Source of the DNA: Bacteroidota bacterium
GTDB taxonomy: Bacteria; Bacteroidota; Bacteroidia; NORP154
Reading direction: 5' to 3'
Assembly: GCA_002401055.1 (NCBI GenBank)
Contig: NVRZ01000149.1
Span: 1 to 7,450 of the forward strand
Length of the DNA stretch: 7,450 nucleotides
Shown: positions 6,042-7,450 of the stretch, one piece after another
Layout: the number at the start of each line of letters is the position of its first letter
Numbering within the stretch: position 1 is the first letter of the stretch
Program-made: the position numbers and the translations under genes
The notes under the pieces: model-generated
What the model was told of the DNA's origin: nothing
Databases searched by the model: none
What the model saw: only the letters and a program-made list of their open reading frames with translations

Positions 6042-7450
6042 TTACAATATGTTCCTCTCAACCATTTCATTTACCAGATGTGGCCTCAAAAATGAGTTGA
6101 GTTCGAATATAGGTTCCTCGCTCTCCGTTTCAGATTGCTCGTCAACCGACCGTACTGGCCTTATCTTTTGAGTTTTAACAATTACCCCTACCCTAATCAT
6201 ATCACGTAAATGCCTCTTGAGATCATTGCTGCTATCAGCAGAAATACGGGCAATCTTTTCTACGGAGAGTCGCTTGTGAAGAATAAATTGCAGAATTATC
6301 AATAACCAGTCTGGGTCCATGTACTTAAGGCGCGACAAATCCGGGATTTTTGGTTCCTTGATAATGATTCGTCCGCTGTCCTTTCTAAATGAAATATCGC
6401 CTGATTTATCAACCACGTTTACGCTTTCAATATTTCCTACCCATGCCTGTAGGGCCACTCCGATGTTACCTTTTGAGTAGTTGAAGTACTTCGAAAACAG
6501 TTGCGCTTGACGCCAAACAGACATGTCGTCCTCACGATGGTTTTTAAGCTTGTACTTCAATCCCGTCGACTTGTGTCTGAACAAGATGATGTCCTTCAGT
6601 TCCTCAGCGTTAAATGGCTCACAGTCGAGAATCTTGAGAAACACTTTCTCCAAGGGCACAAATCTGTTGATATAGCGGTAACTGTAGATATTAATATTGA
6701 CAATAAAAAAGTATTTGTTGCTGTACTTATTAATCATTCGCAGTATTTGCTTAATAACCGTCAATCCGCTGTCGCTTCTCTCCCACCAGAGCTCCAGGTC
6801 ATTGATAATAAAAACACTCTCAGGGCTAAGCGTAGACAAAGTTTTAGGCTCTACGTCAGATTCAATATTGGCTTGGTCGGGATTCAGTGCCTTTACAACA
6901 GCATCCTCAAAATCGTCGATGTTTATGGAGCCAACGTCTGGTGCATTGATCTGATATATCTTCTTTTTATCAAAGAACTTCCCAGCTATGTATTGAGAGA
7001 GGTAAGTTTTTCCAGAGTTTTGCTCTCCAGCTATCAATAGCCCTCCAGATCCAAAAATATCCTTTCGTGTTAAACCCAGTCTAAACCATTTTACGGCTTT
7101 TTCTGCATCAGCAAGAGCCGTCTGGCGACCGGTCCAGAAGGCGCGGTCAACATTCTGTTTGCCAATGAAAAGCTGTCGATAGTAGAATGGCAATGCGTCA
7201 ATAATTCTCGCCTCCGGTGAAACGGCCTCCAGAATATTGAGAAATTCATCCATTCGCATCTGGCCCTCTTCATCATCAACTTGCCACAATGCCGCCGAGA
7301 CGCCAAGACGCCCTGTTGAAAGTGTGAGTTTTCTTGCAGATAGAAAGCTCTCGCTTTTGCGATACCAAATTTTAGCAATACGCCCTCTAACACCTGGCTT
7401 TATGGACTTTAGCCTCTCAAGGATCGCCCCCCTTCTTCGCGTCTTCTTTA
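6042..7450 (-). CDS. AAA-type P-loop ATPase with C-terminal winged-helix-like region (5' part outside window)
   Basis: The last 468 residues of a larger protein. The frame has no stop up to the window edge, so the apparent TTG start at 7289 is not real. The fragment begins very basic (KKTRRRGAILERLK), then LPFYYRQLF and VDRAFWTGRQTALADAEKAVKWF lead into the ATPase domain. The Walker A motif GEQNSGKT is at fragment residues 141-148 (7005-7028). The Walker B strand is VFIINDLELWW with Asp217 and Glu219 separated by Leu, not adjacent as in the usual DE. GNIGVALQAWV recalls the sensor-2 region of Cdc6/TniB-like AAA proteins. Residues 379-426 (PDWLLIILQFILHKRLSVEKIARIS...) look like a winged helix, followed by an acidic linker (DEQSETESEEP). 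It is convergent with the barrel gene. ATP binding is safe to state; the biological role is not recognised. Confidence 0.85.
   Translation of the reverse strand, partial: KKTRRRGAILERLKSIKPGVRGRIAKIWYRKSESFLSARKLTLSTGRLGVSAALWQVDDEEGQMRMDEFLNILEAVSPEARIIDALPFYYRQLFIGKQNVDRAFWTGRQTALADAEKAVKWFRLGLTRKDIFGSGGLLIAGEQNSGKTYLSQYIAGKFFDKKKIYQINAPDVGSINIDDFEDAVVKALNPDQANIESDVEPKTLSTLSPESVFIINDLELWWERSDSGLTVIKQILRMINKYSNKYFFIVNINIYSYRYINRFVPLEKVFLKILDCEPFNAEELKDIILFRHKSTGLKYKLKNHREDDMSVWRQAQLFSKYFNYSKGNIGVALQAWVGNIESVNVVDKSGDISFRKDSGRIIIKEPKIPDLSRLKYMDPDWLLIILQFILHKRLSVEKIARISADSSNDLKRHLRDMIRVGVIVKTQKIRPVRSVDEQSETESEEPIFELNSFLRPHLVNEMVERNIL

Noticed and set aside
6501..7393. Frames at 6501-7040 (+), 6697-6954 (+) and 7091-7393 (-) overlapping the ATPase gene
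   Set aside because: The ATPase frame carries Walker motifs and is open across the whole stretch; these frames have no domain and are its shadows.
1..7450. CRISPR array, tRNA, rRNA, insertion sequence ends or a transposase
   Set aside because: No regularly spaced repeats, no tRNA-like cloverleaf or rRNA segments noticed, and no transposase motifs in any frame.

Overview
The window looks like chromosomal DNA of a member of the Bacteroidota, probably Cytophagia-like. This rests on a PanB with a Bacteroidota-style C-terminus (FPNEKEQY), two short lipoproteins with lipobox cysteines, a PorT-like outer-membrane barrel, sparse Shine-Dalgarno signals and a TAnnTTTG-type promoter element. It is AT-rich, and no rRNA, tRNA, CRISPR array or transposase gene was found.

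Left part (1-3285) is housekeeping. A 5'-complete but window-truncated dnaK is read leftwards. A 205-bp gap upstream of it carries a perfect 15-bp palindrome and two clusters of TGNCA-like pentamers spaced by 8 bp. Behind it, on the same strand, lies a cell-surface lipoprotein gene of unrecognised function (DUF4249-like at best). A 151-bp divergent intergenic region separates that gene from panB, the first committed enzyme of pantothenate/CoA synthesis. panB is followed by a plausible intrinsic terminator.

Middle part (3286-6041) looks accessory. It holds a higB-higA toxin-antitoxin operon with a repeat/palindrome operator candidate, a secreted lipoprotein serine hydrolase that starts on TTG, and a small outer-membrane beta-barrel protein. 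All are on the plus strand with short spacers. The block ends in a 157-bp non-coding stretch with a large imperfect palindrome (5910-5996). The left arm of that palindrome is duplicated about 115 bp further on (6020-6041), so the right arm can form a second, equally strong hairpin. The layout (toxin-antitoxin plus small unrelated secreted genes, then a palindrome of about 110 bp) recalls gene-cassette arrays with attC-like recombination sites, but no integrase or second full site is visible.

Right part (6042-7450) is the C-terminal portion of a larger P-loop AAA-type ATPase with a C-terminal winged-helix-like region, read leftwards and convergent with the barrel gene. Its reading frame is open to the window edge, so the true start lies outside.

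Functionally the genes do not form a single pathway. The most interesting material is the non-coding palindrome system at 5885-6041 and the structured dnaK upstream region.
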